Shown: positions 38,954-49,218 of the stretch, piece by piece | Numbering within the stretch: position 1 is the first letter of the stretch | Layout of the letters: each line of letters opens with the position of its first letter | Source of the DNA: Legionella sp. | Lineage (GTDB): Bacteria > Pseudomonadota > Gammaproteobacteria > Legionellales > Legionellaceae | NCBI GenBank assembly: GCA_013697625.1 | Contig: JACCWN010000019.1 | Span: forward strand, 1 to 64,000 | Direction: 5' to 3' | Length of the DNA stretch: 64,000 bases | Notes under the pieces: generated by a model | Databases searched by the model: none | Seen by the model: only the letters and a program-made list of their open reading frames with translations | Told to the model about the DNA's origin: nothing | Program-made: the position numbers and the translations under genes

Positions 38954-41797
38954 ATGGCAGGCAGAAAAGAAAATTTAAAATCGCTCTTTTCCAATACTCG
39001 AACACGAGTGATTATTTTATTTACAGTAATATTACTTCTATTAGCTGTTGGAATAGGCTATTTAAAATTTCGATCCTCTATACAATCCTCGGTTGAAACT
39101 TCTCGTATAAGTGGCTCACCCGATATTCAGTCAATCCCTGGATCACCAGATCCCAACCCGCAATATGCGAAAATTCAAGAAGAGCAAAATCTTGCACAAG
39201 CAGCCTTAGCTTTAAAGACTGGGCAGAGTGCACTTCCGACTATTATTCGTACACAAGCTATAGGGGAAGGTGTGGGCGTCATTGGTTCACCAGAAGGCAA
39301 AGCAGGTGTCGGTTTTGCTACATTGGCAAGATCAGAATTAGAGGGCAATCAGCATAGCCTTTGGCTTCAATCACTACAAAATTCAGCTTGCAGTCAAGCT
39401 GCTATACAAGCTATTTTGGATCAAGGGGGTCAGGTTTCTGATTTAAGAAATGGATGTACCTGTTTGCAGCTAAAAAATCATGGTTATACATTAAAAGATC
39501 TAAAACCAATTTGTAATTGCAAGGATTTAAAAGCTGCAGGGTTTCTAGTTAAAGACTTAAAGGACGCAGGTTTCACTGCTGAGAGTCTAAGAGTCTGTGG
39601 CTTTACTGCTTGTGAACAGCACAGTGCTGGTTTTAGCGCTGCAGAAATGAAAAAAGGCGGCTTTTCTGATGGTGAACTCAAAGGCGCTGGATTTTCAGAT
39701 GAGGATATAAGAAAAGTCAGTGGGTTACCAGATAACGTTTCCCTTCAGGATGTTCGAAACTCAGGCTGCGATCCAATAGCCCTAAAAAAACTTCAGCTAG
39801 CAGGTGTTTCTGCTACAGCGATTAGAAATATCAGTGGTTGTTCTGCTGAACAATTAAGAGCTGCTGGTTTCAGTGCCAAAGATCTTAGAGATGCAGGCTT
39901 TAGCGCTGCAGACTTGAAAAATGCTGGTTTTACTCCAGAAGAATTAAAAGCTGCAGGTTTTAGTGCTCAAAATCTTAAAGATGCAGGATTTACAGCCGCT
40001 CAATTAAGAGCTGCAGGTTTTAACGCCAATGATCTTAAAGACGCGGGCTTTAATGCTGAGCAATTAAAAGCCGCAGGTTTTAATGCCAAGGATTTAAAAG
40101 CTGCAGGTTTCAATGCTGCGGATTTAAAAAGTGCAGGATTTTCTGCAGACGATTTAAAAGCAGCAGGTTTCTCTCCTCAGGAAATAGCCAATGCCTTAGC
40201 GACTCCTGATGCAGCGGCAACGGTTGTAGGTACACCCGCTAGTGATTGTAGTGTCGATTCATTAAAAAGAGCAAGGGCGAGTGGTGTGAGTGCTGCAACC
40301 ATCAAACAAACAATGGGTTGTTCAGCAAGAGCCTTAAAAGATGCAGGTTACAGTGCCAAGGATTTAAGAGATGCAGGGTTTACTGCTGCTGAGCTTAAAA
40401 ATGGAGGCTTTACCCCAAAAGAGCTAAAAGATGCGGGTTATTCTGCAAAAGATTTATACAATGCAGGAATTTCTGCCCAAGCATTAAAGGATCTAGGCTA
40501 TGGTCTTGGCGATCTAAGAGAGGCTGGGATAAGTGCTGCTGATTTGAGAAAAATGGGTTTTACTGCCGAACAATTAAAAGCAGCAGGCTTTAGTGCCAAA
40601 GATTTAAAAGCTGCAGGTTTCAATGCTAATGATTTAAAAGCAGCAGGCTTTGACGCAAACGAGTTAAAAGCCGCGGGATTTTCTGCAGAAGATCTTGCTA
40701 AAGCTGGTTACAGCGCAAGAGATTTAAAAGCAGCTGGGTTTTCTGCGGACGATTTGAAGAAAGCAGGTTTTAATGCAAGAGATTTAAGAGATGCCGGCTT
40801 TTCAGCAACACAACTAGCACAAGTAGGCATGAATACCACAGATGACTCAAGAGTAGCTGGTCTTGATCCAGTATCTCTGCCTGCAACTGGAGCGCGGCTT
40901 GACAAGATCCTCAGTAGCAGTGCGCCGGGGACCGCTCAATCCGGTGGTAATACGAAACAACTGAATGATATTTTAGCAAAGCAAAATCAGCAAATGGCTG
41001 AACAAAAGTATCAACAGACAATTCAACAAAAAACCACTGAATTATTAAGCGCTGCAAACGCCTCCTTGCAAGATTGGAAAAAAATTGCTACACAAAGATA
41101 CGTTGCCGGTCCTGAGGAAAAAGTTGTAGCTGTAGCGGCACCAGGTGCGGTAAGAGGAATCGCGGTGCCCCCTGTATTACCACCTGGACCTTTGGGACCA
41201 GGACCTGTTGCCATTGCTGATCCCGCTTCAGTCATTATTAAAACGGGTGATATTTTATTTGCTGTTTTGGACACTGCTGTAAACAGTGATGAACCTGGTC
41301 CCATTCTAGCCACCATCGTCTCTGGAAAATTAAAAGGTTCTAAACTTATAGGTAGTTTTAATTTGCCATCGAATTCAAATAGAATGGTTATTTCCTTTAA
41401 CTTAATCTCAATGCCAGGTGCAATCAAAACAAATTCGGTGTCAGCTGTTGCAATTGATCCGAATACAGGGAGGACTGCATTAGCAAGTAGGACAAATCAT
41501 CATTATTTGATGCGGTATGGATCCTTATTCGCTTCATCCTTTTTAGAAGGGTTTGGTAATGCCTTTCAATCAGCAAATACTGCCATCACCATTGGTGGGA
41601 CTGGTGGTGGCAATAACATAACAATCCAATCTGGTATAGGTCAATCCACCTTAGAAAATGCAGTGATTGGTTTAGCTACTGTCGGTAAGTCTTGGGGACA
41701 GCAGGCACAGCTTCTTATGAATAGACCTACTACAGTGTTGGTATGCGCTGGTACAGGAATAGGGGTATTGTTTACCCAAGACGTAAGCTTAGTTTAA
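38954..41797 (+). CDS. icmE: Dot/Icm core channel protein IcmE (DotG), with long repeat domain
   Basis: VirB10-like protein that spans both membranes and forms the central channel. 947 residues: a cytosolic start, one membrane helix (about 17-36), a large tract of decapeptide repeats of the form A-G-F-S/T/N-A-x-x-L-K-x (about 170-627), a Gln-rich linker, and a C-terminal VirB10-type domain (about 730-947) containing KTGDILFAVLDTAVNSDEPG and the conserved AGTGIGVLF end. Slightly shorter than L. pneumophila DotG (1048), with the difference most easily placed in the repeats. Confidence 0.96.
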   Translation: MAGRKENLKSLFSNTRTRVIILFTVILLLLAVGIGYLKFRSSIQSSVETSRISGSPDIQSIPGSPDPNPQYAKIQEEQNLAQAALALKTGQSALPTIIRTQAIGEGVGVIGSPEGKAGVGFATLARSELEGNQHSLWLQSLQNSACSQAAIQAILDQGGQVSDLRNGCTCLQLKNHGYTLKDLKPICNCKDLKAAGFLVKDLKDAGFTAESLRVCGFTACEQHSAGFSAAEMKKGGFSDGELKGAGFSDEDIRKVSGLPDNVSLQDVRNSGCDPIALKKLQLAGVSATAIRNISGCSAEQLRAAGFSAKDLRDAGFSAADLKNAGFTPEELKAAGFSAQNLKDAGFTAAQLRAAGFNANDLKDAGFNAEQLKAAGFNAKDLKAAGFNAADLKSAGFSADDLKAAGFSPQEIANALATPDAAATVVGTPASDCSVDSLKRARASGVSAATIKQTMGCSARALKDAGYSAKDLRDAGFTAAELKNGGFTPKELKDAGYSAKDLYNAGISAQALKDLGYGLGDLREAGISAADLRKMGFTAEQLKAAGFSAKDLKAAGFNANDLKAAGFDANELKAAGFSAEDLAKAGYSARDLKAAGFSADDLKKAGFNARDLRDAGFSATQLAQVGMNTTDDSRVAGLDPVSLPATGARLDKILSSSAPGTAQSGGNTKQLNDILAKQNQQMAEQKYQQTIQQKTTELLSAANASLQDWKKIATQRYVAGPEEKVVAVAAPGAVRGIAVPPVLPPGPLGPGPVAIADPASVIIKTGDILFAVLDTAVNSDEPGPILATIVSGKLKGSKLIGSFNLPSNSNRMVISFNLISMPGAIKTNSVSAVAIDPNTGRTALASRTNHHYLMRYGSLFASSFLEGFGNAFQSANTAITIGGTGGGNNITIQSGIGQSTLENAVIGLATVGKSWGQQAQLLMNRPTTVLVCAGTGIGVLFTQDVSLV
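39472..40835 (+). repeat. Decapeptide-repeat tract in icmE/dotG
   Basis: About 40 degenerate 30-bp units encode A-G-F-x-A-x-D/E-L-K/R-x. They are interrupted at about residues 258-290 and 412-450 by less regular cysteine-containing spacers (SGCDP, SGCSAEQL, ASDCSVDSL, MGCSARAL). Units differ at third positions, so the tract is old but still open to recombination. Confidence 0.9.
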
Positions 41798-41813
41798 TTA
41801 ATGGCAGGCTAAT

Positions 41814-42584
41814 ATGATAGATAAAGATCCAGACAATGATGAATATAAATTTGTAGAATCCGATTTTCAAGAATCTTCATCCTTAGATAATAGGTTAGAA
41901 GACTCTGAAAATGCCTCCACAAGTCATGCATTTTCCTCAAATCAAACAAATAATATTAGGCGTAATGCTCTAATTACCATTGGTTTGATCTTTTTAGTTT
42001 TTTTTCTTTATCTATTTTTTTCAAGAAATAAACCAAAAATTGAACAATCGAGCCTACCACCTGCTACCCAAATAGCAACCCAACCATTAGTTACTGCAAA
42101 TTCAAATATTGCTCCTCAGCCTGTAGCCAACCAAGTAGATCCGGATTTAAAACAAAAAGTTGCTACTATTGAGACAAGTCAACAAAGTTTCTCTGCTCAG
42201 GTAGCTTCAATGGGTCAGCAAATTGATACCATCAGTACAAATGTAAATAATTTGAACACTGAAATCAGTAAACTCAATCAAACCATAACTACTTTATCAA
42301 GCCAAGTGGAAAAACAATCGTCCGAAGTACAGGTGATTATGTCTCGAGCCAAGGTTAAGCCCGCTAAAGTACATGTCATGCCAGGGCCACCACCTGTTGT
42401 ATATTTTATTAAAGCAATTATACCAGGGAGGGCTTGGCTAATAGGTTCAGATGGTTCTACACTTAGTGTAAGAGAAGGATTAAAATTATATGGCTATGGA
42501 ACAATTAAATTAATTGATTCCCTTCAAAGTCGTGTGGTAACTAGCTCAGGGAAGATTATTCGATTTAGTCAAGACGATAGCTGA
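41814..42584 (+). CDS. icmG: Dot/Icm core protein IcmG (DotF)
   Basis: Bitopic inner-membrane protein of the core complex. 256 residues with an acidic cytosolic start, a membrane helix at about 46-69, a periplasmic coiled coil (about 105-178, SQQSFSAQVASMGQQIDTIS and onward) and a C-terminal domain containing YFIKAIIPGRAWLIGSDGST. It follows icmE by 16 bp, as in L. pneumophila. Confidence 0.93.
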   Translation: MIDKDPDNDEYKFVESDFQESSSLDNRLEDSENASTSHAFSSNQTNNIRRNALITIGLIFLVFFLYLFFSRNKPKIEQSSLPPATQIATQPLVTANSNIAPQPVANQVDPDLKQKVATIETSQQSFSAQVASMGQQIDTISTNVNNLNTEISKLNQTITTLSSQVEKQSSEVQVIMSRAKVKPAKVHVMPGPPPVVYFIKAIIPGRAWLIGSDGSTLSVREGLKLYGYGTIKLIDSLQSRVVTSSGKIIRFSQDDS

Positions 42585-42595
42585 GGTAACATTCT

Positions 42596-43141
42596 ATGGG
42601 TGGGATAACTGATCAGGTTGATATTCTAACAAACTTATCCAATTCCTTGGGCCCCATTGAACGCCTTATAACTGGTGCTGGATATTTAATAGGTTGTATG
42701 TTTATATTCAAAGCATTATATAGCCTTCGGATGTATGGTGAATCTAGAACAATGATGTCTAATAGTACCAGCATAAAAGAACCCTTACTGTATTTGTTTG
42801 TGGGTGTGATGTTAATTTATCTACCAACTGCTATGTCAATATTATTAGAATCCACTTTTTCTGTTAGTAGTCCGCTTCAATATGCCCCTGTGAATAGTAA
42901 AAATGTAGGCATTAACACGCTCTTTGGTAGCGGCAGTGCTATAGGTAAACCACTGTCGATGTTCATTCAGGTCATTGGTTTAGTTGCCTTTGTAAGGGGA
43001 TGGGTTCTACTTGCTAGATCTGGTTCTCAAGGACAGCAACCAGGAGGTGCTGGTAAAGGAATGATACATATATTTGGTGGTATTTTGGCTGTAAATATTG
43101 TAGGAACTTTACAAATGATTAATAATACATTGTATGGTTAA
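42596..43141 (+). CDS. icmC: Dot/Icm membrane protein IcmC (DotE)
   Basis: Polytopic inner-membrane protein related to DotV, IcmD and IcmV; its role in the apparatus is poorly known. 181 residues with about four hydrophobic segments, and the family motif GPIERLITGAGYLIGCMFIF near the N-terminus. GAGGT lies 7 bp before the ATG. Confidence 0.9.
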   Translation: MGGITDQVDILTNLSNSLGPIERLITGAGYLIGCMFIFKALYSLRMYGESRTMMSNSTSIKEPLLYLFVGVMLIYLPTAMSILLESTFSVSSPLQYAPVNSKNVGINTLFGSGSAIGKPLSMFIQVIGLVAFVRGWVLLARSGSQGQQPGGAGKGMIHIFGGILAVNIVGTLQMINNTLYG

Positions 43142-43164
43142 TTGAATAATAACGAGGAAATTTT

Positions 43165-43566
43165 GTGAATAATTATAATAATAAATCAAACAATAAACTT
43201 TGGTTAATAAGTACAATTTGTATGGGAATGATGTTTTTATTATGTCAAGACCTTTCGGCTTCCAGCGAAATGACCATTGGCTCAATGGCCGCAAAGATTA
43301 CAGGTTCTTTTGGAAATTTAGCTAAACTTATTACTGCAGGCTCATATTTGGCTGGTTTAGGTTTTGCAGTAGGCGCCATAATGAAATTTAAAGCTCATAA
43401 AGACAATCCAACACAGGTCCCAATCGGTACTCCTATCGCTCTAATATTTATTGCAGCAGCTTTATTGTTTCTACCTACCATTTTAGGCATCACTGGCGCA
43501 ACAATGTTTGGTGGCGCTGGAAAGACTGCAGGGCCTACAGGTACCATATTTGAATCAGGTAAGTAG
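43165..43566 (+). CDS. icmD: Dot/Icm membrane protein IcmD (DotP)
   Basis: Small inner-membrane protein with an N-terminal signal or anchor and two further hydrophobic segments. The start is GTG with CGAGG at 43153-43157. The 133-residue sequence contains the IcmC/IcmD-like block FGNLAKLITAGSYLAGLGFA and ends in a Gly/Thr tail. Paired with icmC, as in other dot/icm loci. Confidence 0.9.
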   Translation: MNNYNNKSNNKLWLISTICMGMMFLLCQDLSASSEMTIGSMAAKITGSFGNLAKLITAGSYLAGLGFAVGAIMKFKAHKDNPTQVPIGTPIALIFIAAALLFLPTILGITGATMFGGAGKTAGPTGTIFESGK

Positions 43567-43573
43567 TTATTAT

Positions 43574-43617
43574 ATAAGGCACTTATTCCAATGAGTCGGG
43601 TTTATAATGTGCCTTAT
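43574..43617 (+). other. Stem-loop between icmD and icmJ
   Basis: ATAAGGCAC (43574-43582) pairs perfectly with GTGCCTTAT (43609-43617), and four more pairs form inside past a one-base bulge. There is no T-run after it, so it may be a processing or stabilising element and not a terminator. It separates icmTSRQ...D from icmJ-icmB. Confidence 0.45.
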
Positions 43618-43666
43618 GCCTTATTTAGCAGAGAAGTGTAAGATGATTTCAACATAAGAGCCTACA

Positions 43667-44293
43667 ATGGCAAATAATTATCAAAGCAAAGAATTAAAAT
43701 TAATTGCCTCGCCGGGTTCATGGCGCTTATATTCAGCTAGAAAAGTTGATGAACGTTTTAAAGAGTATGAAAAAAAAGTATTCTATAGAGACCGTTATAC
43801 CTGCCAATTTTGTGGATTTCAAGCAAGACTATTTCAAGAAATAGTCAATTTAGATCAAAATTATTCTAATAATAAGCTTTCTAATTTAGTTACTGCCTGT
43901 TGTTTTTGTGCCCAGTGTTTTTTTATTGAATCTGTAGGTGTGGGCGGTTATGGCGGGGGTACACTTATATACCTACCAGAACTTACACAGCCTGAACTAA
44001 ACAGTCTTTGTCATGTCTTATTTTGTGCTATAACAAACGATACTGGATATAAAGTAAGTGCTCAAACCATTTATCGAAGCTTTAAGTTTAGGTCGCAATT
44101 TATAGAAGAAAAGTTTGGGGAAGGGACCAGTGACCCAGGCTTATTTGGACAATTAATGATTGACTCAGGTGTAACAGATGACATGATTCGAGAGCAATTG
44201 TTTAAAAATATCTTATTATTGCCTTCAAGAGCTAAATTTCGTAAACAAATAGAAAAATGGGCTGCCAGCGCCTTAGAAGAAATTGCAGATTAA
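43667..44293 (+). CDS. icmJ: Dot/Icm coupling complex protein IcmJ (DotN)
   Basis: Zinc-binding subunit of the DotL coupling complex; it binds the DotL C-terminal extension. 208 residues with an HNH-like core: C-x-x-C in YTCQFCGFQ (about 46-49) and a second cluster in TACCFCAQCF (about 82-87), plus the GVGGYGGGTLIYLPE segment. Length matches L. pneumophila DotN (208). Confidence 0.95.
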   Translation: MANNYQSKELKLIASPGSWRLYSARKVDERFKEYEKKVFYRDRYTCQFCGFQARLFQEIVNLDQNYSNNKLSNLVTACCFCAQCFFIESVGVGGYGGGTLIYLPELTQPELNSLCHVLFCAITNDTGYKVSAQTIYRSFKFRSQFIEEKFGEGTSDPGLFGQLMIDSGVTDDMIREQLFKNILLLPSRAKFRKQIEKWAASALEEIAD

Positions 44294-44396
44294 ATATAAT
44301 ACATTAAAAGGTGAAAGTTGTTAATTTTCTTCAACTGGCCCTCATAGTTAAAAAAGCAAAGATACTCTATTTTTAAAATTCTTTTGGGGACATTTG

Positions 44397-47300
44397 ATGG
44401 CATGGGCTGAATCTTTTTTTGAAGGTATCGATACATTTTTTGCTTGGTTGAGTACTTCTCTTAAACAAACAACTGAATCTTATATTTCACTCGAAACTGC
44501 CGATAGTGTGGATGTTTTAGTCAATCATGATGGTTCATTATTAACAGTCCTAGAAATAGAGGGTATAACTGCTTTAGCTGGCATAGATGAATTTGATCGT
44601 TTAGTAGAAGGCCTGACCAATGCTTTTCAAACAGCGATGCATAGGCCTGGTCATGCATTACAGGTATATTATAGTCATGATAAGCAGAACATTAAAAAGG
44701 TAATACAAGACATTTATGAACCTGCTAAAAAGACTGCTACCCGATTGGAATTAAACTTAACTGATTTATTTGAAGAAAGAGTGGATTATTTATCCTTATA
44801 TTGCGCAGATGAGCGTACCTATTTTGTTTTAATAACGCGACCATTCAATTTACCCAATGATCAATTGAAAGCTGCAAATAAAAATAAAATGAAGTTTATC
44901 AGAGAAAAAAAAATTCCCCCTTTTCAAAGCACTCAAACAGTTTTTGCTGCTATTCCAGAGCTACGTGATGTTCACGATGCCTACGTTCGTTCTGTTTTGA
45001 ATGACTTAGATACGCTGAATATTCTAGCCAAAGCATTGGAAGTACATGATGCAGTTTATGCAATACGAATGACCGCTGATGCAGATTTTACTGCGGAAGA
45101 ATGGCGAGCCACCCTTCCTGGCGACAAACTACCAGTCAGAGAAGTCAATAGTTTTAATGGTGATCCCTCTGATTTATTATGGCCTTCACTGGCCAGGCAA
45201 ATCATACCAAGAGATGCAGATGTCCTTGATATCCGAACAGTTAAAGTTGGGGAAAAATTATATGCGTCGGCTTTCATTGATTTATTCCCTAAAGATATTC
45301 GCCCCTTTGTAAACCTGTTTTCTCGTTTACTGCCTACCCACATTCCCTGGAGAATTTCATTTTTAATTGAAAGTGAAGGATTGGATACAATTAAGCTCAA
45401 AGGGACCTTGGCTTCAATCTTAAGCTTTAGTTCAAGTCAAAACCGATTGTTAAGCGACTCGGTTAATTTATTGAAGTATGTGCAGCTAAACACAGACGAG
45501 GCGGTTGTACGTCTGCGTGTAGTTGCAACAACCTGGGCTTTTGAAAATAATTTACCCTTATTACGACGCAGACATTCAGAATTAGTGAAAGCTATACAAG
45601 GATGGGGTTCAACGGATGTTGCTGAAATATGCGGTGATCCCTTTGCTGGATTTGTTTCTACCATGTTGGCTAGCACAATGAATAGTGCTGCAGTAGCCTC
45701 TGTTGCGCCCCTTAGTGATGTGATAAGCATGTTACCCATCACGCGGCCCGCATCCCCTTGGAAAAAGGGAGCCTTACTCTTTCGAACCCCTGATGGAAAA
45801 CCTTGGCCATTTCAACCTGGATCTTCAGAACAAACAACCTGGATTGATTTGGTTTATGCTCGTCCAGGTTCAGGTAAGTCTGTTTTATCCAACACCTTGA
45901 ATTTAGCTCTTTGTTTATCAGGTGGACTGGTCAGAATACCCCGCATAGCCATCATTGATATTGGGCCTTCAAGCAGTGGACTTATTTCATTACTAAAGGA
46001 AGCTTTGCCTGCTTCTAAGCGACATTTAGTTGCCTACCATAGATTAAGAATGTCGGCTGAATACTCAATCAATCCTTTTGATACACAATTAGGGTGTCGT
46101 TACCCAACAGCACTTGAGCGTTCTTTTTTAGTTAACTTTATGACCCTTTTAACAACCCCTTTGGGTGCTGAAAAACCTTATGATGGGATGCCTGATTTAG
46201 CTGGCATGGTTGTGGATGAGCTTTATAAAAGTATGGCTGATGAATTTAATCCTTCGCCCTATGCGCCAGGTATTGAAGAGTTTATAGACAGTATATTGGA
46301 AGAGATAGGCTTTATTATTGATTCAAAATCAACCTGGTGGGAGGTCACCGATGCTTTGTTTTCAGCCGGTTTTGTTCATGAATCTATGTTAGCTCAACGG
46401 TATGCAATGCCCTTACTAGCTGATTCTGCCTCCATATGTCGGACACCTGCTATTGAAGATCTATATGGAAAAATAACTGCACCTACCGGTGAAACATTGA
46501 TCAATGCATTTTCAAGGATGGTTTCAAGCTCAGTACGTGAATACCCTATTTTATCTCGTGTCAGTCGCTTTGATCTTGGTGACGCACGGGTAGTTTCCCT
46601 TGATTTAGATGAGGTCGCTAAAAGTGGAGGAGATGCTGCTGACAGACAAACAGCCGTTATGTATATGTTAGCCCGCTATGTATTGGCCAGACATTATTAT
46701 CTCACAGAAGAAAGTATGAATAACATCCCTGATCAGTACAAAGCATATCATAAGGAACGCATAGCAGAAATTAGAGAAGATTTTAAACGAATCATTTATG
46801 ATGAATTTCACCGAACTTCAAAATCTTCCGCTGTGCGTGAACAGGTCATTATTGATATGCGGGAAGGTCGTAAATGGAAAGTTCAAATTGCATTACTTTC
46901 CCAATCTATAGAGGATTTTGATCCCATCATGATTGATTTTGCTACATCAATTTACATTATGGATGCTGGGCCTTCGCAATCGATAGAAAAAACCACTGCC
47001 ATTTTTGGATTGTCAGAAACTGCAAAAATAGCACTTCGAACAAGAGTTCATGGGCCAAGGGAGGGAGGCGCCACTTTCTTAGCACAATTTTCAACTAAAA
47101 ATGGGGTTAATGTTCAATTATTAACATTGACTCTTGGCCCTGTTGAATTATGGGCCTTCAGTACGACTGCAGAAGATGCTACAGTAAGAAACCATTTATA
47201 TAGACATTTGGGGCCCAATGAAGCCAGACGATTACTGGCCACTTTATTCCCAAATGGCACCATAACAAAAGAATTAGAGGAACGTTTAGCAAATATCAAG

Positions 47301-47423
47301 GCACAGGAAGGGCTCATCGAAGATGAAGTTAAAGAAGGTGTGACTGTGCAATTGGTGAATGACATACTAGAGGCATATTCAAAAGATCCAAAAATAAAAT
47401 CTTTACCTTCTAAAGTATCCTAA
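44397..47423 (+). CDS. icmB: Dot/Icm ATPase IcmB (DotO)
   Basis: VirB4-like cytosolic ATPase that docks at the inner-membrane face and powers assembly and export. ATG 44397 with GGGGA before it gives 1008 residues (L. pneumophila DotO 1009); an in-frame TTG lies one codon earlier. Walker A PGSGKS is at 490-495 and the Walker B region IIYDEF includes D802-E803. It ends the locus; icmF, which follows in L. pneumophila, is absent here and a dispersed repeat follows the stop. Confidence 0.97.
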   Translation: MAWAESFFEGIDTFFAWLSTSLKQTTESYISLETADSVDVLVNHDGSLLTVLEIEGITALAGIDEFDRLVEGLTNAFQTAMHRPGHALQVYYSHDKQNIKKVIQDIYEPAKKTATRLELNLTDLFEERVDYLSLYCADERTYFVLITRPFNLPNDQLKAANKNKMKFIREKKIPPFQSTQTVFAAIPELRDVHDAYVRSVLNDLDTLNILAKALEVHDAVYAIRMTADADFTAEEWRATLPGDKLPVREVNSFNGDPSDLLWPSLARQIIPRDADVLDIRTVKVGEKLYASAFIDLFPKDIRPFVNLFSRLLPTHIPWRISFLIESEGLDTIKLKGTLASILSFSSSQNRLLSDSVNLLKYVQLNTDEAVVRLRVVATTWAFENNLPLLRRRHSELVKAIQGWGSTDVAEICGDPFAGFVSTMLASTMNSAAVASVAPLSDVISMLPITRPASPWKKGALLFRTPDGKPWPFQPGSSEQTTWIDLVYARPGSGKSVLSNTLNLALCLSGGLVRIPRIAIIDIGPSSSGLISLLKEALPASKRHLVAYHRLRMSAEYSINPFDTQLGCRYPTALERSFLVNFMTLLTTPLGAEKPYDGMPDLAGMVVDELYKSMADEFNPSPYAPGIEEFIDSILEEIGFIIDSKSTWWEVTDALFSAGFVHESMLAQRYAMPLLADSASICRTPAIEDLYGKITAPTGETLINAFSRMVSSSVREYPILSRVSRFDLGDARVVSLDLDEVAKSGGDAADRQTAVMYMLARYVLARHYYLTEESMNNIPDQYKAYHKERIAEIREDFKRIIYDEFHRTSKSSAVREQVIIDMREGRKWKVQIALLSQSIEDFDPIMIDFATSIYIMDAGPSQSIEKTTAIFGLSETAKIALRTRVHGPREGGATFLAQFSTKNGVNVQLLTLTLGPVELWAFSTTAEDATVRNHLYRHLGPNEARRLLATLFPNGTITKELEERLANIKAQEGLIEDEVKEGVTVQLVNDILEAYSKDPKIKSLPSKVS

Positions 47424-47430
47424 AATTCTA

Positions 47431-47540
47431 CACATCTGCCTACGTACCGGGCCTTATGCACGAACCCAAACAATCTGGCATCAAGATCATTTCTGGATTT
47501 TGCAAACATCCTAGAACTTAGGGCAATTATGACTTCATAA
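47431..47540. repeat. Dispersed intergenic repeat, copy 2
   Basis: A diverged relative of the element at 5908-6004, with the shared landmarks CCTACG-ACCG-GC-TTATGCACG, CTGGATTTTGC and ATGACTTCA in the same order and similar spacing. It lies 8 bp after the icmB stop between two convergent genes. The terminal inverted repeat is less clear than in copy 1. Confidence 0.55.
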
Positions 47541-47638
47541 ACTACTTTTTTTAACCTCAACCTGGCTTGCAACGGCTTAATCTGCTTTCTAAACTAGCTT
47601 TGTTATGATGTATATTTTATCACAAATCCCAAAATCGT

Positions 47639-48547
47639 TCATCCATGGAATCTATCATTAATTCTGATTGGCTTAGCCTTTTTTTCAATGTATTTGATGA
47701 TATTACCGGCAATATTTATGCCGGTAGCTTTTTCAATACCTTCCAAACCCGGGGAAGAATTAATTTCCAAAACCAAAGGCCCATGGTTTGAACGGATGAT
47801 GTCCACGCCCGCTACTTTTAAACCCATGGTTTTAGCAGCCTGTATAGCTATAGCGCGCTCTTGTGGTGATAGTTTCACTTTTACTGCTTTGCCTCCTTGA
47901 TGAACGTTTGCTCTAAATTCGCCTTCTTTTGCAACACGTTTAACTGCAGCAACAACTTTATCCCCTATGACAAAACAGCGAATATCAGTGCCACGTGACT
48001 CCTCAATGAATTCTTGTACTAAAATATTGGCACGCATTTCTTTGAATGCATTGATGATACTAACTGCAGATTGATGACTGTCTGCTAAAATGACACCCTT
48101 ACCCTGAGTCCCCTCAAGTAATTTTATAACCAAGGGCGCGCCACCAACCATAAGTACCAGATCTTCTGTGTCATCAGGGGACTGAGCAAAACTTGTCAAT
48201 GGCATAGGAATGCCTTTTCGGGCTAACAATTGTAATGAGCGGAATTTATCCCTTGAACGCGAGATAGCAATAGATTCATTTAAGGTATACATACCCATGG
48301 TTTCCATATGACGTAAAACCGCAGTACCATAAAAGGTAGTGGATGCACCAATCCGTGGAATCACTGCATCGAAATGAGGTAAAGCTTCACCCCCTCTATA
48401 GTGAACCTTAGGGTTAGATGCTGCCACATTCATATAACAATACAGGGGGTTAATGATGCTGACCACATGGCCAGCTGCCTCACCCTCATTTTTTAAACGC
48501 TGATGAGAATATAAACGTGGATTTGTGGCTAAAATTGCAATTTTCAT
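47639..48547 (-). CDS. rimK: RimK-type glutamate ligase (ribosomal protein S6 modification)
   Basis: ATP-grasp ligase that adds glutamates to the C-terminus of ribosomal protein S6 and can make poly-glutamate. 302 residues, like E. coli RimK (300). Features: the N-terminal [17 protein letters not shown], the nucleotide-binding [12 protein letters not shown] loop (about 145-156), and metal-binding [15 protein letters not shown] near 265-279. Convergent with icmB. Confidence 0.93.
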   Translation of the reverse strand: MKIAILATNPRLYSHQRLKNEGEAAGHVVSIINPLYCYMNVAASNPKVHYRGGEALPHFDAVIPRIGASTTFYGTAVLRHMETMGMYTLNESIAISRSRDKFRSLQLLARKGIPMPLTSFAQSPDDTEDLVLMVGGAPLVIKLLEGTQGKGVILADSHQSAVSIINAFKEMRANILVQEFIEESRGTDIRCFVIGDKVVAAVKRVAKEGEFRANVHQGGKAVKVKLSPQERAIAIQAAKTMGLKVAGVDIIRSNHGPLVLEINSSPGLEGIEKATGINIAGNIIKYIEKKAKPIRINDRFHG

Positions 48548-48563
48548 GATTAAAAATCCTAAA

Positions 48564-49205
48564 TTAAGAGGCTAACAACATATAATCCTTTGCCATTAAG
48601 TTTGCATTATGTGGCAGAGTAAAAAAAACATTTAATTGTCCTTTGGGGTTGAATAACATGATTGCACCGCTGTGTTGGATATCATACCTGCGTTTTGAGT
48701 CTCCAGATTTACTTGCAATTTTTTGATATACAATACCCATTTCCTTTGTCATGGCTTCAATAATGGAATCATTGCCGCGGGCTGCGAAAAATTTTGGATT
48801 GAATGCTTGGACGTATTGCTTTAATTTATCCAAGGTATCACTTTCTGGATCAATGGAAATCATGACTACTTGGGGCAACTCAAGTTCCTTTTTTTCAAGG
48901 ATTTTATACATCTTACCTAATTCTGCCATGGTGGTTGGGCAAAGATACCCACATTGGGTAAATCCAAAAAATACAAAGGTCCATTTCCCTTTGAGTTTAC
49001 TGTTATCAAAAAGTTTGTTATCTATACCCTTTAATTTAAAGGGTTGTACCGTTCTAGGTGTTTCAAGGTAGGTGCCATGAAAATGTGTTAAGTCTATTTT
49101 TTTAGGTATATGTACATGTTTGGACAGAAGAATACCTGCAATCAAACCTACGAGGCTTAATAAGCAAATACCTAAATAGTTACGGGTAGTTTTTTTTAAA
49201 AACAT
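48564..49205 (-). CDS. SCO1/SenC-type copper chaperone for cytochrome oxidase
   Basis: Membrane-anchored thioredoxin-fold protein that delivers copper to the CuA site of cytochrome c oxidase. 213 residues with an N-terminal membrane helix (about 11-28), copper ligands C-G-Y-L-C in [13 protein letters not shown], and the distal histidine in [12 protein letters not shown]. Last gene of a minus-strand oxidase assembly cluster. Confidence 0.93.
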   Translation of the reverse strand: MFLKKTTRNYLGICLLSLVGLIAGILLSKHVHIPKKIDLTHFHGTYLETPRTVQPFKLKGIDNKLFDNSKLKGKWTFVFFGFTQCGYLCPTTMAELGKMYKILEKKELELPQVVMISIDPESDTLDKLKQYVQAFNPKFFAARGNDSIIEAMTKEMGIVYQKIASKSGDSKRRYDIQHSGAIMLFNPKGQLNVFFTLPHNANLMAKDYMLLAS

Positions 49206-49218
49206 TTATTTTACATCC

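Noticed and set aside
39472..40835. Regular ~30-bp DNA repeats that look CRISPR-like
   Set aside because: They are in frame inside dotG, without unique spacers, and encode the decapeptide repeats.
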